Shown piece by piece: positions 52,862 through 61,824 of a DNA stretch of 64,000 bases. Source of the stretch: Halotalea alkalilenta (GTDB lineage: Bacteria; Pseudomonadota; Gammaproteobacteria; Pseudomonadales; Halomonadaceae); contig NZ_CP015243.1 of the NCBI RefSeq assembly GCF_001648175.1, positions 2,108,001 through 2,172,000 on the forward strand, written 5' to 3'. Position numbers and translations under genes: made by a program. The stretch's first letter is position 1. Each line of letters begins with the position of its first letter. The notes beneath the pieces were generated by a model, which was given only the letters and a program-made list of their open reading frames with translations, searched no databases and had not been told where the DNA came from.

Positions 52862-53010
52862 TACGCCTGCCTTGATCGCTCGTGGGGGGTCTCGTCGACC
52901 TCGTTGTCGTTGATGCCTTCGAGTGGCTCGATCGTGTCTAACCTCGCCCTCACCATAAGCGCTCGCCGCTGGGCCGTCGAGGGTCCGCGTCGGGTGGCAA
53001 ACGTGCTCTA

Positions 53011-56000
53011 ATGGCGCTCATGGACCAACCGCTGGATATCCCCCGTCTTCCGCTCAGCGGCCGCCGCCTGATCGAGGCCAGCGCCGGTACCGGCAAGACC
53101 TACACCATCGCCGCGCTCTACGTTCGCCTGGTGCTCGGCCACGGCTCGGAGCACGGCTTCGCACGCCCGCTCGCGCCGAGCGAGATCCTGGTCGTCACCT
53201 TCACTCGCGCCGCCACCGAGGAGCTGCGCGAGCGCATTCGCGCGCGCCTGCGCGAGGCACGCGATGCGCTGCTCGGGCGCCTTCCACCGGATGCGACACT
53301 GGCGGCGCTGCTTGCCGAGTACCAGGGCGACGTGGCCCTCGCCCAGGCGCGGCGTCTCGACCAGGCGGTACGGATGATGGATGACGCGGCGATCTTCACC
53401 ATCCACGGCTTTTGCCAGCGGATGCTCAAGCGTCATGCCTTCGACAGCGGCACCCGCTTCGCGGTCGAACTCACCGCCGAGGGATCCGCGCTGTTCGAAC
53501 AGGGGCTCGAGGACTACTGGCGGCGGCACTTCTATCCGCTCGACAGCGACGCCCAGGCGTTGATCCAGAGCTACTGGGAAGGGCCCGCCGCGCTTAGCGA
53601 GGCGCTGGCGATACCGCTCGGCGCCGATGTCGAGCGTCGGCTGCTGTGGCGCGGGAAGGAGGGCGAGGCGCTGGTCGAGGCGCCTGGCTCGGTGTTGGAT
53701 GCGCTGGCTCCGTGCCGTGCCGGGCTGGCCCGTGCCGCCGACGCGGCGGCACGGGTGCGCGCGGCTTTCGATTCGCAGGCCCTCGAAGCACTGTTCGAGC
53801 AAGCGCTGGCGGAGAAGGTCTTTGCCGCCAACCGGGTCTCCAAGGCAAGCCTCGCACCTCGGCTCGATGCGCTGCGCCAGTGGTGTGCCGGCCATGCGCC
53901 GCTGCTGCCCCAGGCGCTGCTCGACGACAAGGGGCGCGCCTGGCTCGGCGCGGCGCGGCTCGAGGCGGCGGCGAAGAAAGGATGCCAGCCGCCGGAGCAT
54001 GCGCTGTTCGACGCGCTCGATGCGCTCGCCGAGTGCCAGGCCGGGCTGGTCGACGCCCGCCCGGCGCTGATCGCCCATGCGCTGGAAGTGATCGAGCGCG
54101 AGCTCGCCGCGCGAAAGCGCAGCGAGGCGCTGCTCGATTTCGACGATCTGCTGGTCGAGCTCGACCAGGCCCTGGCCGGCCCGCTCGGCGAACGACTCGC
54201 GCGCAGCATCCGCGCCGAGCTGCCGGTAGCGCTGATCGACGAGTTCCAGGACACCGACGCTCGCCAGTACCGGATCTTCGAGCGGATCTATCCAGGGGGA
54301 CCCGGCGCTGGCGCGCCCGGTGTCCAGGGCAGTGAGGCCATGCCCCATGCGCTGCTGTTGATCGGTGATCCCAAGCAGGCGATATATGCCTTTCGCAATG
54401 CCGATGTAGGCACCTATCTTGCCGCTCGCCAGCGGGTCGAGGCGCGCTATACGCTGAAGCGCAACTTCCGCTCGAGCGTGGCGATGGTCGAGGCGGTCAA
54501 TCGCCTGTTTTCGCTCTCATCGATGCCCTTTCGCGATCCCGGCATCGTGTTCACCCCGAGCGAGGCGCAAGGGCGTGCCGAGCGATTGGCCTGCGACGGC
54601 GAGACCATCGCGGCGTTGACCTGCTGGCTGCCGGCGTCGGACGCGAGCGTGGACCGCGCTAGCTACCTGCGTACGATGAGCGAGGCGGTGCGGGCGGACA
54701 TCCAGCGGCTGCTCGAAGGGGCCGGCGCTGGCCGGGCCGGCTTCGTCGGCGAGCAGGGCAGCCTGGTTCCGCTGCGCGCCGCCGATATCGCCATCCTGGT
54801 GCGCACCGGCACCGAGGCGCTGGCGGTGCGCGAGGCGCTCGCCCGCGGTGGGATCAAGAGCGTCTACCTGAGCCAGAAGGCCTCGGTGTTCGAGACCCAG
54901 GAAGCGTTCTGGCTGCTCCAGCTGCTCGAGGCGGTGGCGCAGCCCAAGCGTGATCGCGCGCTGCGCGCGGCGATCGCCACCCGATTGCTCTCCGACCAGC
55001 TCGATGAGGTCGCTCGGCTGATCGATGACGAACGCCATTGGGAGTCGATGGTCGAGCGTTTCGAAGACTATCACCGCGACTGGCGTCGGGTCGGCGTACT
55101 GGCGATGATCCGCCGGGTGATGCATGACTTCGATGTCGGCGCGCGGCTGCTCGCCCGGGACGACGGCGAGCGCATCCTCACCGACCTGCTCCATCTCGCC
55201 GAGCTGGCCCAGAGCGCGAGCCAGGCGCTCGATGGTGAACAGGCGCTGCTGCGCTGGCTGCACCGCGCGCTGAGCGGGAGGTTCGAGCGTGGGCTCGACC
55301 CCGAGGCGCTGATCCAGCGGCTGGAAAGCGACGAGGAGCTGGTGCGGGTGGTGACCATCCACAAGTCCAAGGGGCTCGAGTATCCGCTGGTCTACCTGCC
55401 GTTTCCCTGCGATTACCGGCGGCTCGACCGGCCGCAAGGCCCGCTGGTGGTCGATCACCCCGAGTATGGCCGGGTGGTGGCGCTGGCGCCCGACGATGGA
55501 CTGGTCGCGCTCGCCGACGAGGCTCGTCTGGCCGAGGATCTGCGCCTGCTCTATGTGGCGCTGACCCGGGCCCGCTACGCTTGCCGTATCGGCATCGCGC
55601 CGCTTTACAAAGGCCGTCGCCTGCGCGGTGACGACGATGACGCCACCACGCTCGAGCATAGCGCGCTGGGCACATTGCTCAATGATGGTGCCGCGCTCGG
55701 CGGCCGCGTGCTGCGTGAGCGGCTCGAAGCGCTGGCCGATGGCCGAGTGATCGCGCTCGCGCCGCCTCCCGAGCCGCCGCCGCGGCCCCTGGTGGCAACG
55801 TCCGAGCCTCTTGTACCGCGCCAGGCGCGGCGCTTCGGCGGCGAGATCGCCCGCGGCTGGTGGATCTCCTCCTATACCGCGCTGGTCGAGGATGCCCGGC
55901 GCGGCGACGGCGATGAGGAGACGCCCGGCATCGCGCTGTTGCCCGCGGGGCTCGATCTCGAGGTATCTGATGAGCGCACGCCGGTGCCCGCGCCGCCGCT

Positions 56001-56778
56001 GGGCCGGATCAACGACTTTCCCAGGGGCCCGCGTGCCGGCACCTTCCTGCACACGCTGCTCGAGGCGCTCGACTTCGACCGGCTGGCCGAGCCGGACTAC
56101 CGTATCGAGCTCGATGCGCTGGTCGAACACCGGCTCCGGCGCAGTGCCTTCGATCCCGGCTGGCGACAGCCGCTGCAAGAGTGGCTCGGGCGACTGCTCG
56201 GCGCGTCGCTCGACCCCGAGCTTCCCGGGCTGCGTCTCGATGCGCTGGGGGCGTGGAAGGCCGAGCTCGAATTCTGGCTGCCGGTGGCACCGACCCAGGC
56301 CGGGCATATCGATCGGCTGATCCGCCGTTTCGAGCCGCTAGGCGCAGAGGCGGACTATCCGACCCTTGCACCCAGGCGGCTCGAAGGCATGCTGCGCGGC
56401 TTCATCGACCTGGTGTTCTGCTTCGAGGGGCGCTGGTACCTGCTCGACTGGAAGTCCAACCATCTGGGCGATAGCGGTGAGGCCTACCGGGAGCAGGGGC
56501 TGCTCCAGGCGATCGTCAGCCACCGCTACGACGTCCAGTACGTGCTCTACACCCTGGCGCTACATCGTCACCTGAGGGTACGGATCGAGGACTACGACTA
56601 CGAGCGTCACTTCGGCGGCGTGCTCTATCTGTTCCTGCGCGGGGTGGACGCGGAGCGCACCGACCAAGGGGTATTCCGGCGCCGTCCTTCGCCGGTGTTG
56701 ATCGAGGCGCTCGACCGGCTGCTGGCGGGGGATGCAAGCGTCGGGGTGGCTGTCGAGGAGATCGCAAATGGCGGCTAG
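53011..56778 (+). CDS. recB: Exodeoxyribonuclease V beta subunit (helicase/nuclease)
   Basis: A 1255-residue RecB. The UvrD-like helicase begins with Walker A ASAGTGKT (23-30) and includes ALIDEFQDTDARQYRIFERIY (motif II) and VVTIHKSKGLEYPLVYLP (motif V). The C-terminal nuclease keeps Asp1133, Asp1146 and Lys1148 (FIDLVF, LLDWKSN), equal to E. coli 1067, 1080 and 1082 with a constant offset. It is a 3'-5' helicase and the complex's only nuclease. Start ATG 53011; a second ATG three codons later is possible. It overlaps recD by 11 bases. Confidence 0.96.
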   Translation: MALMDQPLDIPRLPLSGRRLIEASAGTGKTYTIAALYVRLVLGHGSEHGFARPLAPSEILVVTFTRAATEELRERIRARLREARDALLGRLPPDATLAALLAEYQGDVALAQARRLDQAVRMMDDAAIFTIHGFCQRMLKRHAFDSGTRFAVELTAEGSALFEQGLEDYWRRHFYPLDSDAQALIQSYWEGPAALSEALAIPLGADVERRLLWRGKEGEALVEAPGSVLDALAPCRAGLARAADAAARVRAAFDSQALEALFEQALAEKVFAANRVSKASLAPRLDALRQWCAGHAPLLPQALLDDKGRAWLGAARLEAAAKKGCQPPEHALFDALDALAECQAGLVDARPALIAHALEVIERELAARKRSEALLDFDDLLVELDQALAGPLGERLARSIRAELPVALIDEFQDTDARQYRIFERIYPGGPGAGAPGVQGSEAMPHALLLIGDPKQAIYAFRNADVGTYLAARQRVEARYTLKRNFRSSVAMVEAVNRLFSLSSMPFRDPGIVFTPSEAQGRAERLACDGETIAALTCWLPASDASVDRASYLRTMSEAVRADIQRLLEGAGAGRAGFVGEQGSLVPLRAADIAILVRTGTEALAVREALARGGIKSVYLSQKASVFETQEAFWLLQLLEAVAQPKRDRALRAAIATRLLSDQLDEVARLIDDERHWESMVERFEDYHRDWRRVGVLAMIRRVMHDFDVGARLLARDDGERILTDLLHLAELAQSASQALDGEQALLRWLHRALSGRFERGLDPEALIQRLESDEELVRVVTIHKSKGLEYPLVYLPFPCDYRRLDRPQGPLVVDHPEYGRVVALAPDDGLVALADEARLAEDLRLLYVALTRARYACRIGIAPLYKGRRLRGDDDDATTLEHSALGTLLNDGAALGGRVLRERLEALADGRVIALAPPPEPPPRPLVATSEPLVPRQARRFGGEIARGWWISSYTALVEDARRGDGDEETPGIALLPAGLDLEVSDERTPVPAPPLGRINDFPRGPRAGTFLHTLLEALDFDRLAEPDYRIELDALVEHRLRRSAFDPGWRQPLQEWLGRLLGASLDPELPGLRLDALGAWKAELEFWLPVAPTQAGHIDRLIRRFEPLGAEADYPTLAPRRLEGMLRGFIDLVFCFEGRWYLLDWKSNHLGDSGEAYREQGLLQAIVSHRYDVQYVLYTLALHRHLRVRIEDYDYERHFGGVLYLFLRGVDAERTDQGVFRRRPSPVLIEALDRLLAGDASVGVAVEEIANGG

Positions 56779-58741
56779 AACGCAGGATGACAGCCATCAA
56801 ATGGCACTGTTCGAGGAGCCACGGCCGACCGCGCCGGAGCTCGATACGCTGTTCGAGCGTTGGACCGAGCTTGGCTGGCTGCGCCCGCTGGATGCCCACT
56901 TCGCGCACTTTCTCGGCACCGATGATCCCGCTGTGCGCTTGGCGGCGGCACTGGTCAGTCACCAGCTCGGGCGCGGCCATATCTGCCTCGATCTGGGTCG
57001 CGCGCTGCTCGATCCCGACGCAGTGCTGTCGCTGCCACCCCAGGATGGCCGGCGCGGCGGTGGCGAGCCGAGCGGGCCCAGGCCGCTGCTCGATGCGCTG
57101 GGGCTCGATCGCGGTGCGACCTGGGCTGCGCGACTCGTCGCCTCGCCGCTGGTGGCGCCGGCCGCTGACCTGCTCGCCGGGCGCCGGGCGCCGGCGCCGC
57201 TGGTGCTCGATGGTGAGCGGCTCTATCTCTACCGACTGTGGTCCTGCGAGGGCGCGGTGGCGCGCGCCCTCGGTGCCCGGCTCGGCGCGCCGGAGCCGCT
57301 TGGCACCGGCGTCATTGACGCGATCGCGCGGCTTTTTCCGCGCGACCCGGCGCTCGAGCCGGACGAACCTGACTGGCAGAAGATTGCCTGCGCCCTGGCG
57401 CTTTGCCAGCGGCTTACGATCATCTCCGGCGGTCCGGGCACCGGTAAGACCACCACGGTGGTCAAGCTGCTCGCCTTGCTGCAGCAGCAGGCGATCGAGG
57501 GGCAGGGCAGGGCGCTGCGGGTGCGCCTCGCCGCACCCACCGGCAAGGCGGCGGCACGGCTTTCTGCTTCGATCGCGGGCGCGGTGGAGCGCCTGGTCGA
57601 CGATCCCGCGCTACGCGGGACGATCCCGCAGGAGGCGACCACGCTGCATCGGCTGCTCGGCGCGCGACCGGACACCCGTCATTTCCGCCACTATGCGGCC
57701 AACCTGTTGCCGCTCGACCTGCTGGTGGTTGACGAGGCCTCGATGATCGATCTCGAACTGATGCAGGCGCTGCTCGAGGCGCTGCCACCGGAGGCCCGGC
57801 TGGTGCTGCTCGGCGATCGCGACCAGCTCGCCTCGGTCGAGGCCGGTGCCGTGCTCGGTGAGCTCTGTGCCGATGCCGACGGTTTCGCCTTGCCGCTGCG
57901 CGAGCGCTTGGCCACGCTCACCGCGCAGACGCTGCCCGATACCGACGCGGCCTCACCGCTGGCCGATCACGTCGTCACCCTGAAGCGCAGCTATCGCTTC
58001 GATGGTGGCAGTGGCATCGGTGCGCTGGCGCAGGCGGTCAACGCAGGCGATATCGAGGCATTGCGACGCTGCTGGAGCGCAGGCTATGCCGATCTCTCGC
58101 GACTCGAGCTCTCCGGCGAGCACGACACCCGGCTGGTCGAGCGGGCCGTGGAGGGCTACCGCGGCTATTTGCAGGGGCTGGAGAGCGAAGACGATCCGCT
58201 GCTCGCGCTCGAGCGTTTCGGGCGCTTCCAACTGCTCTGCGCGCTGCGTCGCGGCCCTTGGGGCGTAGAGGGGCTCAATTCGCTGGTTCTCGCGGAGCTC
58301 GCCCGTGCGGGACTGATCTGCGCCACCCGCGGCTGGTTCGCCGGTCGCCCAGTGATGGTGACCCGCAACGATCCGCGCCTCGGTCTCTACAACGGCGATG
58401 TCGGCCTGACCCTGCCCGACCCAGAGTCTCCGGGGCGGCTCAAGGTGTTCTTCCAGCAGCGCGACGGCCTGCGCGCGATCACCCCAGGACGGCTCAACGA
58501 CATCGAGACCGTGTTCGCGATGACCGTGCACAAGTCGCAGGGTTCGGAGTTCGAGCGCGTGCTGCTGGTGCTGCCCGACCAGCCGAATCCGATCCTCACC
58601 CGTGAGCTCTTGTACACCGGCATTACCCGGGCGCGGCGCCACTGCGAACTGGCCACCGCCGCGCCCGGGTTGATCGAGGCGGCCGCGGGGCGCGGGATCT
58701 GGCGCGAATCCAACCTGCGGGCGCGGCTCGAGCGTGGCTGA
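56768..58741 (+). CDS. recD: Exodeoxyribonuclease V alpha subunit (helicase)
   Basis: A 657-residue RecD: Walker A GGPGTGKT at 221-228, VVDEASMIDLELM (motif II), LGDRDQLASVEAGAVL, and TVHKSQGSEFERVLLVLP near the C-terminus. It is the 5'-3' motor of RecBCD. The start MAARTQDDSH overlaps the recB end; GGAG sits nine bases upstream. Twelve earlier in-frame codons lie inside recB and are rejected. Confidence 0.95.
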   Translation: MAARTQDDSHQMALFEEPRPTAPELDTLFERWTELGWLRPLDAHFAHFLGTDDPAVRLAAALVSHQLGRGHICLDLGRALLDPDAVLSLPPQDGRRGGGEPSGPRPLLDALGLDRGATWAARLVASPLVAPAADLLAGRRAPAPLVLDGERLYLYRLWSCEGAVARALGARLGAPEPLGTGVIDAIARLFPRDPALEPDEPDWQKIACALALCQRLTIISGGPGTGKTTTVVKLLALLQQQAIEGQGRALRVRLAAPTGKAAARLSASIAGAVERLVDDPALRGTIPQEATTLHRLLGARPDTRHFRHYAANLLPLDLLVVDEASMIDLELMQALLEALPPEARLVLLGDRDQLASVEAGAVLGELCADADGFALPLRERLATLTAQTLPDTDAASPLADHVVTLKRSYRFDGGSGIGALAQAVNAGDIEALRRCWSAGYADLSRLELSGEHDTRLVERAVEGYRGYLQGLESEDDPLLALERFGRFQLLCALRRGPWGVEGLNSLVLAELARAGLICATRGWFAGRPVMVTRNDPRLGLYNGDVGLTLPDPESPGRLKVFFQQRDGLRAITPGRLNDIETVFAMTVHKSQGSEFERVLLVLPDQPNPILTRELLYTGITRARRHCELATAAPGLIEAAAGRGIWRESNLRARLERG

Positions 58742-58830
58742 GCATCGGCGGCGGCTGGCAATGCTCGCTCGCCGCGCCATCCGGCTCATGCCATCATCGC
58801 CGCTTCGCCCTGTACCCTGAGGCCCTTGGT

Positions 58831-59868
58831 TTGAGTACCGGACCCCACAGGCTGCGCCCAGACTTCGAGATCGCCGGTCACCGCATCTCTCCGGGCCAGC
58901 GTCTCAGCCTCGACGTGCCGATCGTTCGGCTCTACACCCACGCGCCGCTGCCGATTCCCGTCGAGGTCATCCACGGCCGCCGGCCCGGACCTGTGCTGCT
59001 GGTCTGCGGCGCGCTTCATGGCGACGAGATCAACGGCGTCGAGATCGTGCGCCGGCTGCTGCACTCGTCCCGCCTCGACGGGCTGAGCGGCACCCTGGTC
59101 GCGGTGCCGATCGTCAACGTGCTCGGCTTCGTCCAGCACTCGCGCTACCTGCCCGACCGGCGCGACCTCAACCGCTGCTTTCCCGGCCGTGAGGACGGCT
59201 CCCTCGGCGCCCGGGTCGCGGCGCTGTTTCGTCGCGAGGTGGTCGATCGCGCGAGCCATATCATCGATCTGCACACCGGCGCCCTGCATCGCAGCAACCT
59301 GCCCCAGGTGCGTCTGCAGCTCGGCGTCGACGACGCATCCAGACAAATGGCCGAGGCCTTCGGCGCACCGGTGATCCTCAACGCGCCACTGCGCGAGGGC
59401 AGCCTGCGCGCCTATGCCCAGGGCAAGGGCATCCCGGTGTTGACCTTCGAGGCTGGCGAAGCGCTGCGCTTCGATGAGTGGGCGATCAGCGCGGGCGTAC
59501 GCGGCATACTCAGGGTCATGCGAAAGCTCAAGATGATCTCCGCGGGACGCAGCGGCCGATCGGGCGCCTGCGAAGTAGCGCTAGGGGCAAGCTGGGTGCG
59601 CGCACCGCAGGACGGCATCCTGCGGCCTCGAATCCGACTCGGCGCCCGGGTCTCGCCCGGGCAGATCCTGGGCCTGGTGGCGAGCCCGATCGGCGACGTC
59701 CAGGCGGAAGTACCTGCCCCCGGCGATGGCATCGTGATCGGGGTCAACAACCTGCCCCTGGTCAACCGCGGCGAAGCGCTGTTCAACATCGCCCGGTTCA
59801 AGGAGCTCGACGACGCCGAAAGCGCGGTGGAGGAGTATCAAGAAGCGCTGGAGCTGGGGCTGCGCTGA
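58831..59868 (+). CDS. Succinylglutamate desuccinylase/aspartoacylase-family zinc hydrolase
   Basis: A 345-residue M14-like zinc enzyme. Zinc ligands lie in GALHGDEINGVEIVR (HxxE) and IIDLHTGALHRSNLPQV, with RDLNRCFPGRE binding the substrate carboxylate. A C-terminal biotinyl-like barrel (about 250-340, VRAPQDGILRPRIRLG, VSPGQILGLV) follows. It cleaves an acyl group from an N-acyl amino acid; the exact substrate is unknown. Start is TTG at 58831 with GAGG nine bases upstream. No ast genes are adjacent, so AstE itself is unlikely. Confidence 0.82.
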   Translation: MSTGPHRLRPDFEIAGHRISPGQRLSLDVPIVRLYTHAPLPIPVEVIHGRRPGPVLLVCGALHGDEINGVEIVRRLLHSSRLDGLSGTLVAVPIVNVLGFVQHSRYLPDRRDLNRCFPGREDGSLGARVAALFRREVVDRASHIIDLHTGALHRSNLPQVRLQLGVDDASRQMAEAFGAPVILNAPLREGSLRAYAQGKGIPVLTFEAGEALRFDEWAISAGVRGILRVMRKLKMISAGRSGRSGACEVALGASWVRAPQDGILRPRIRLGARVSPGQILGLVASPIGDVQAEVPAPGDGIVIGVNNLPLVNRGEALFNIARFKELDDAESAVEEYQEALELGLR

Positions 59869-59914
59869 AAGTCGGCATCTCCAAAATCCGCCACCGTCGT
59901 GCGCCGGAACCTAA

Positions 59915-60007
59915 GCGCTTCAGCGTCTGCCATGCGGTCATCATGCATAATGCGAATCCGCGCAGTGTATGAGAGACTGCGGTCTTTTTTCCGCCGCTTG
60001 GATCGCG
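59915..60007 (-). pseudogene. Integrase 5'-end remnant, copy 1 of a direct repeat
   Basis: About 90 bases resemble the start of the integrase pseudogene at 61733. On the minus strand one frame reads KRRKKDRSLSYTARIRIM, against KRQKKDDSLSYTAQIRIM in the other copy. Shared DNA includes GCATAATGCGAATC, GCAGTGTATGAGAGACT and GTCTTTTTT. The rest of the gene is missing and the initiation region is altered. It marks the left edge of the decayed element, immediately after the desuccinylase-like gene. Confidence 0.75.
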
Positions 60008-60024
60008 ACCCAACGTACGGCTGC

Positions 60025-60279
60025 GTGAAGGCGAAGGCAGATGTAGCGAGCCATGCCGCAGCGATATTTGGCTTGCTGGCCGAGTTCGGCGGCCGGGCAC
60101 AGATTCCGCTCGAGGAGGTGGCCGAGCGCTACTTTGGCATCTGTGCCAAAACGGCCGCGTCCAGGCCTCTGGCGCAGCGATTGCCGGTGCCGGCGTATCG
60201 CGCGGTGCGCTCGCAGAAGGCGCCTTGGCTGGTCAGCGTGGCTGACCTTGCGACTTACCTCGATGAGTGCCGAGAGTAG
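60025..60279 (+). CDS. PrtN-like pyocin-activator family protein
   Basis: A protein of about 84 residues. IFGLLAEFGGRAQIPLEEVAERYFGI and LPVPAYRAVRSQKAPWLVSVADLATYLDECR match the PrtN family (small activators of pyocin and phage-like genes). The pattern IPLEEV, YF, LP-P, RSQKAP, DLATYLD is well kept. The start is uncertain: GTG 60025 gives a family-length protein but no good ribosome site is seen. It lies between the integrase remnants; no pyocin structural genes are present, so its targets may be lost. Confidence 0.72.
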   Translation: MKAKADVASHAAAIFGLLAEFGGRAQIPLEEVAERYFGICAKTAASRPLAQRLPVPAYRAVRSQKAPWLVSVADLATYLDECRE

Positions 60280-60390
60280 GCGATGCGGGATTGGCAGAAG
60301 ATGAACGAATGAGCGCCTAAACCGTGATCTGCCTTTCGAGCGAGTGTATGATTCAACATACGGATTGCAGACGGATAGGAGGACGCATAC

Positions 60391-60570
60391 ATGCGCGATG
60401 TATCTTTGGCCACCAAGCGGGCTTACTTCGAAAGGGTTAAGCTAGCGAACTATCGGCACAGCCTACGTCTCGAAGGTATTGAGCCTGCACCTGAATCTGA
60501 GCTGGGGCTTTCTAAAGACGAGCTGATTCGAAAATACCGTCGAGCGCCGGACGGAACGATACGTGACTGA
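60391..60570 (+). CDS. YhfG-type antitoxin of the Fic system
   Basis: A 59-residue protein, MRDVSLATKRAYFERVKLAN onward, with the helix YRHSLRLEGIEPAPESE. SLRLEG (24-29) matches the Fic-inhibitory consensus [S/T]xxxE[G/N], whose Glu blocks ATP in the Fic active site. A very strong ribosome site (AGGAGG) lies eight bases before the ATG. It overlaps the fic gene by 8 bases, the usual antitoxin-toxin order and coupling. Confidence 0.85.
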   Translation: MRDVSLATKRAYFERVKLANYRHSLRLEGIEPAPESELGLSKDELIRKYRRAPDGTIRD

Positions 60571-61159
60571 TAAGTATGGTATTGAGGGCGATCCCTATTG
60601 TTATAAAGGCACCGGCACGCTGCTAAATCTGCTCAATATCAAGGATTTTGATGAGCTGGAGCGAGCCGAGCGAGACATAAGCTTTATTGCTGCCAGTTCA
60701 ATTAAATTCTTTCCACCGCCTTACGATCTGGGTTATCTCCAAACGCTCCATCACCAGCTGTTCTCTGAGCTCTATGAATGGGCTGGTGAATTGCGTCGTG
60801 TCGACATCTCGAAAGGCTCGACCCGCTTTTGCAACGTGAAATTCATCGAGCGAGAAGCGGATAAGTTGTTTGGACGTCTTGAGCGGGAACAATGGCTTGT
60901 AGAGCTTAACCGTGATGCCTTAGTTCCCGCTGTCGCCGAGTTCTATGGTGACTTGAACGTAATTCACCCCTTTCGCGAAGGTAATGGTCGCACGCAGCGC
61001 TTATTGTTCGAGCACTTGATTATCAATTCAGGTTTCGAGATCGACTGGGAAGGCATTGAACATACTGAATGGATAGAGGCCAATATCTCAGCCTATCTAT
61101 GTGATTATGCGCCACTCGAAAGAATCTTTGATCGAGTGATCGGTATCGAGCTAAATTGA
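60563..61159 (+). CDS. fic: Fic-domain AMPylase toxin
   Basis: A 198-residue Fic protein, starting with GTG (60563) inside the antitoxin end. The core motif is HPFREGNGRTQR with His135 as the catalytic base and Arg143 binding phosphate; FFPPPYDLGYLQTLHHQLF and YEWAGELRRVDISKG are the usual flap and helix features. It should transfer AMP to a target protein, with class I inhibition by the upstream YhfG-like antitoxin. The gene is visibly AT-richer than the surrounding chromosome, consistent with arrival on the element. Confidence 0.93.
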   Translation: MTDKYGIEGDPYCYKGTGTLLNLLNIKDFDELERAERDISFIAASSIKFFPPPYDLGYLQTLHHQLFSELYEWAGELRRVDISKGSTRFCNVKFIEREADKLFGRLEREQWLVELNRDALVPAVAEFYGDLNVIHPFREGNGRTQRLLFEHLIINSGFEIDWEGIEHTEWIEANISAYLCDYAPLERIFDRVIGIELN

Positions 61160-61165
61160 TCGCCT

Positions 61166-61733
61166 TTAATCCCGCAATTCCAGCTCCTCGGGTTTCAGAT
61201 TGGTATAGCGCGTGAGCATGTCCCAGCTCTTATGCAGCGTGAATTGCTGCACCTCGACTATGTCGTAGCCCCTTTCGAATAGCCTGGACGTGCCTTCGTG
61301 GCGTAGGTTCATGGAAGCGTAGATCATCAATCGCGAGCGCCGCCGTTGCCCGCGCCCAGCGGCTTCCGATCGATTTTGATTCATAAGGAAAGATGAAGTC
61401 GCCGCTGAGCATCTGGGCGATCTCGCGGCGGGCGAGGGGGAAGCGGCGTAGCGCATTCATCGTCGCCTTCTTCGTCCGCCCAGCACCGGCCATGTACTCT
61501 TGCTGGTAACGCTCGATCGCGTCATCGAGCGTCACTCCTTTCCATCGAGCCAGCAGTACCCCGCCCGGCTCGGCTAGCTCAAGTTCGCGGCGCTTGGCCC
61601 ATTCCACGGCCATTGCCTTTCGTGGGAAGGTGCGCGCTTCAGTGTGCGCCTTGCGTCCATGACGCATAATGCGAATCTGGGCAGTGTATGAGAGACTATC
61701 GTCTTTTTTCTGCCGCTTGGTGATCGTGGCCAA
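61166..61733 (-). pseudogene. Tyrosine-recombinase integrase pseudogene (dusA-associated type)
   Basis: The frame from a TTG at 61733 (GGAG eight bases upstream) encodes an integrase N-terminus: ATITKRQKKDDSLSYTAQI, the SAM-like segment DDAIERYQQEYMAGAGRTKK and FPLARREIAQMLSGD. It then jumps directly to the catalytic C-terminus (FPYESKSIGSRWARA, ALAIDDLRFH), so roughly 130-150 residues with the first catalytic Arg are deleted. One extra base near 61308 breaks the frame just before LRHEGTSRLFERG (HxxR box); the remainder LHKSWDMLTRYTNLK with the Tyr nucleophile reads in the next frame. The protein must be inactive. Confidence 0.87.
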
Positions 61734-61735
61734 GC
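61633..61735 (+). repeat. Direct repeat of integrase 5' DNA, copy 2
   Basis: This segment is the counterpart of 59915-60007 in the same orientation, roughly three-quarters identical by eye. It covers the integrase start codon region. The two copies bracket prtN-like, yhfG-like and fic genes and the rest of the integrase pseudogene, 1.6 kb in all. Confidence 0.75.
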
Positions 61736-61824
61736 ATCGTGCTCCATGTAGCAAGGGGAGAGGGCGCGGTGTAGCAATTTGGTAGCAATCCACAGCGTAA
61801 AATCTAGTAAAACGTCCATGAATC

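Noticed and set aside
54517..56307. A 596-codon open frame antisense to recB
   Set aside because: The translation is Gln/Arg/His-rich with no domain character, whereas RecB motifs and catalytic residues are continuous on the plus strand.
58831..59868. AstE of the arginine succinyltransferase pathway
   Set aside because: No astCADB genes are adjacent, and the C-terminal biotinyl-like domain with this zinc motif is shared by many uncharacterised relatives.
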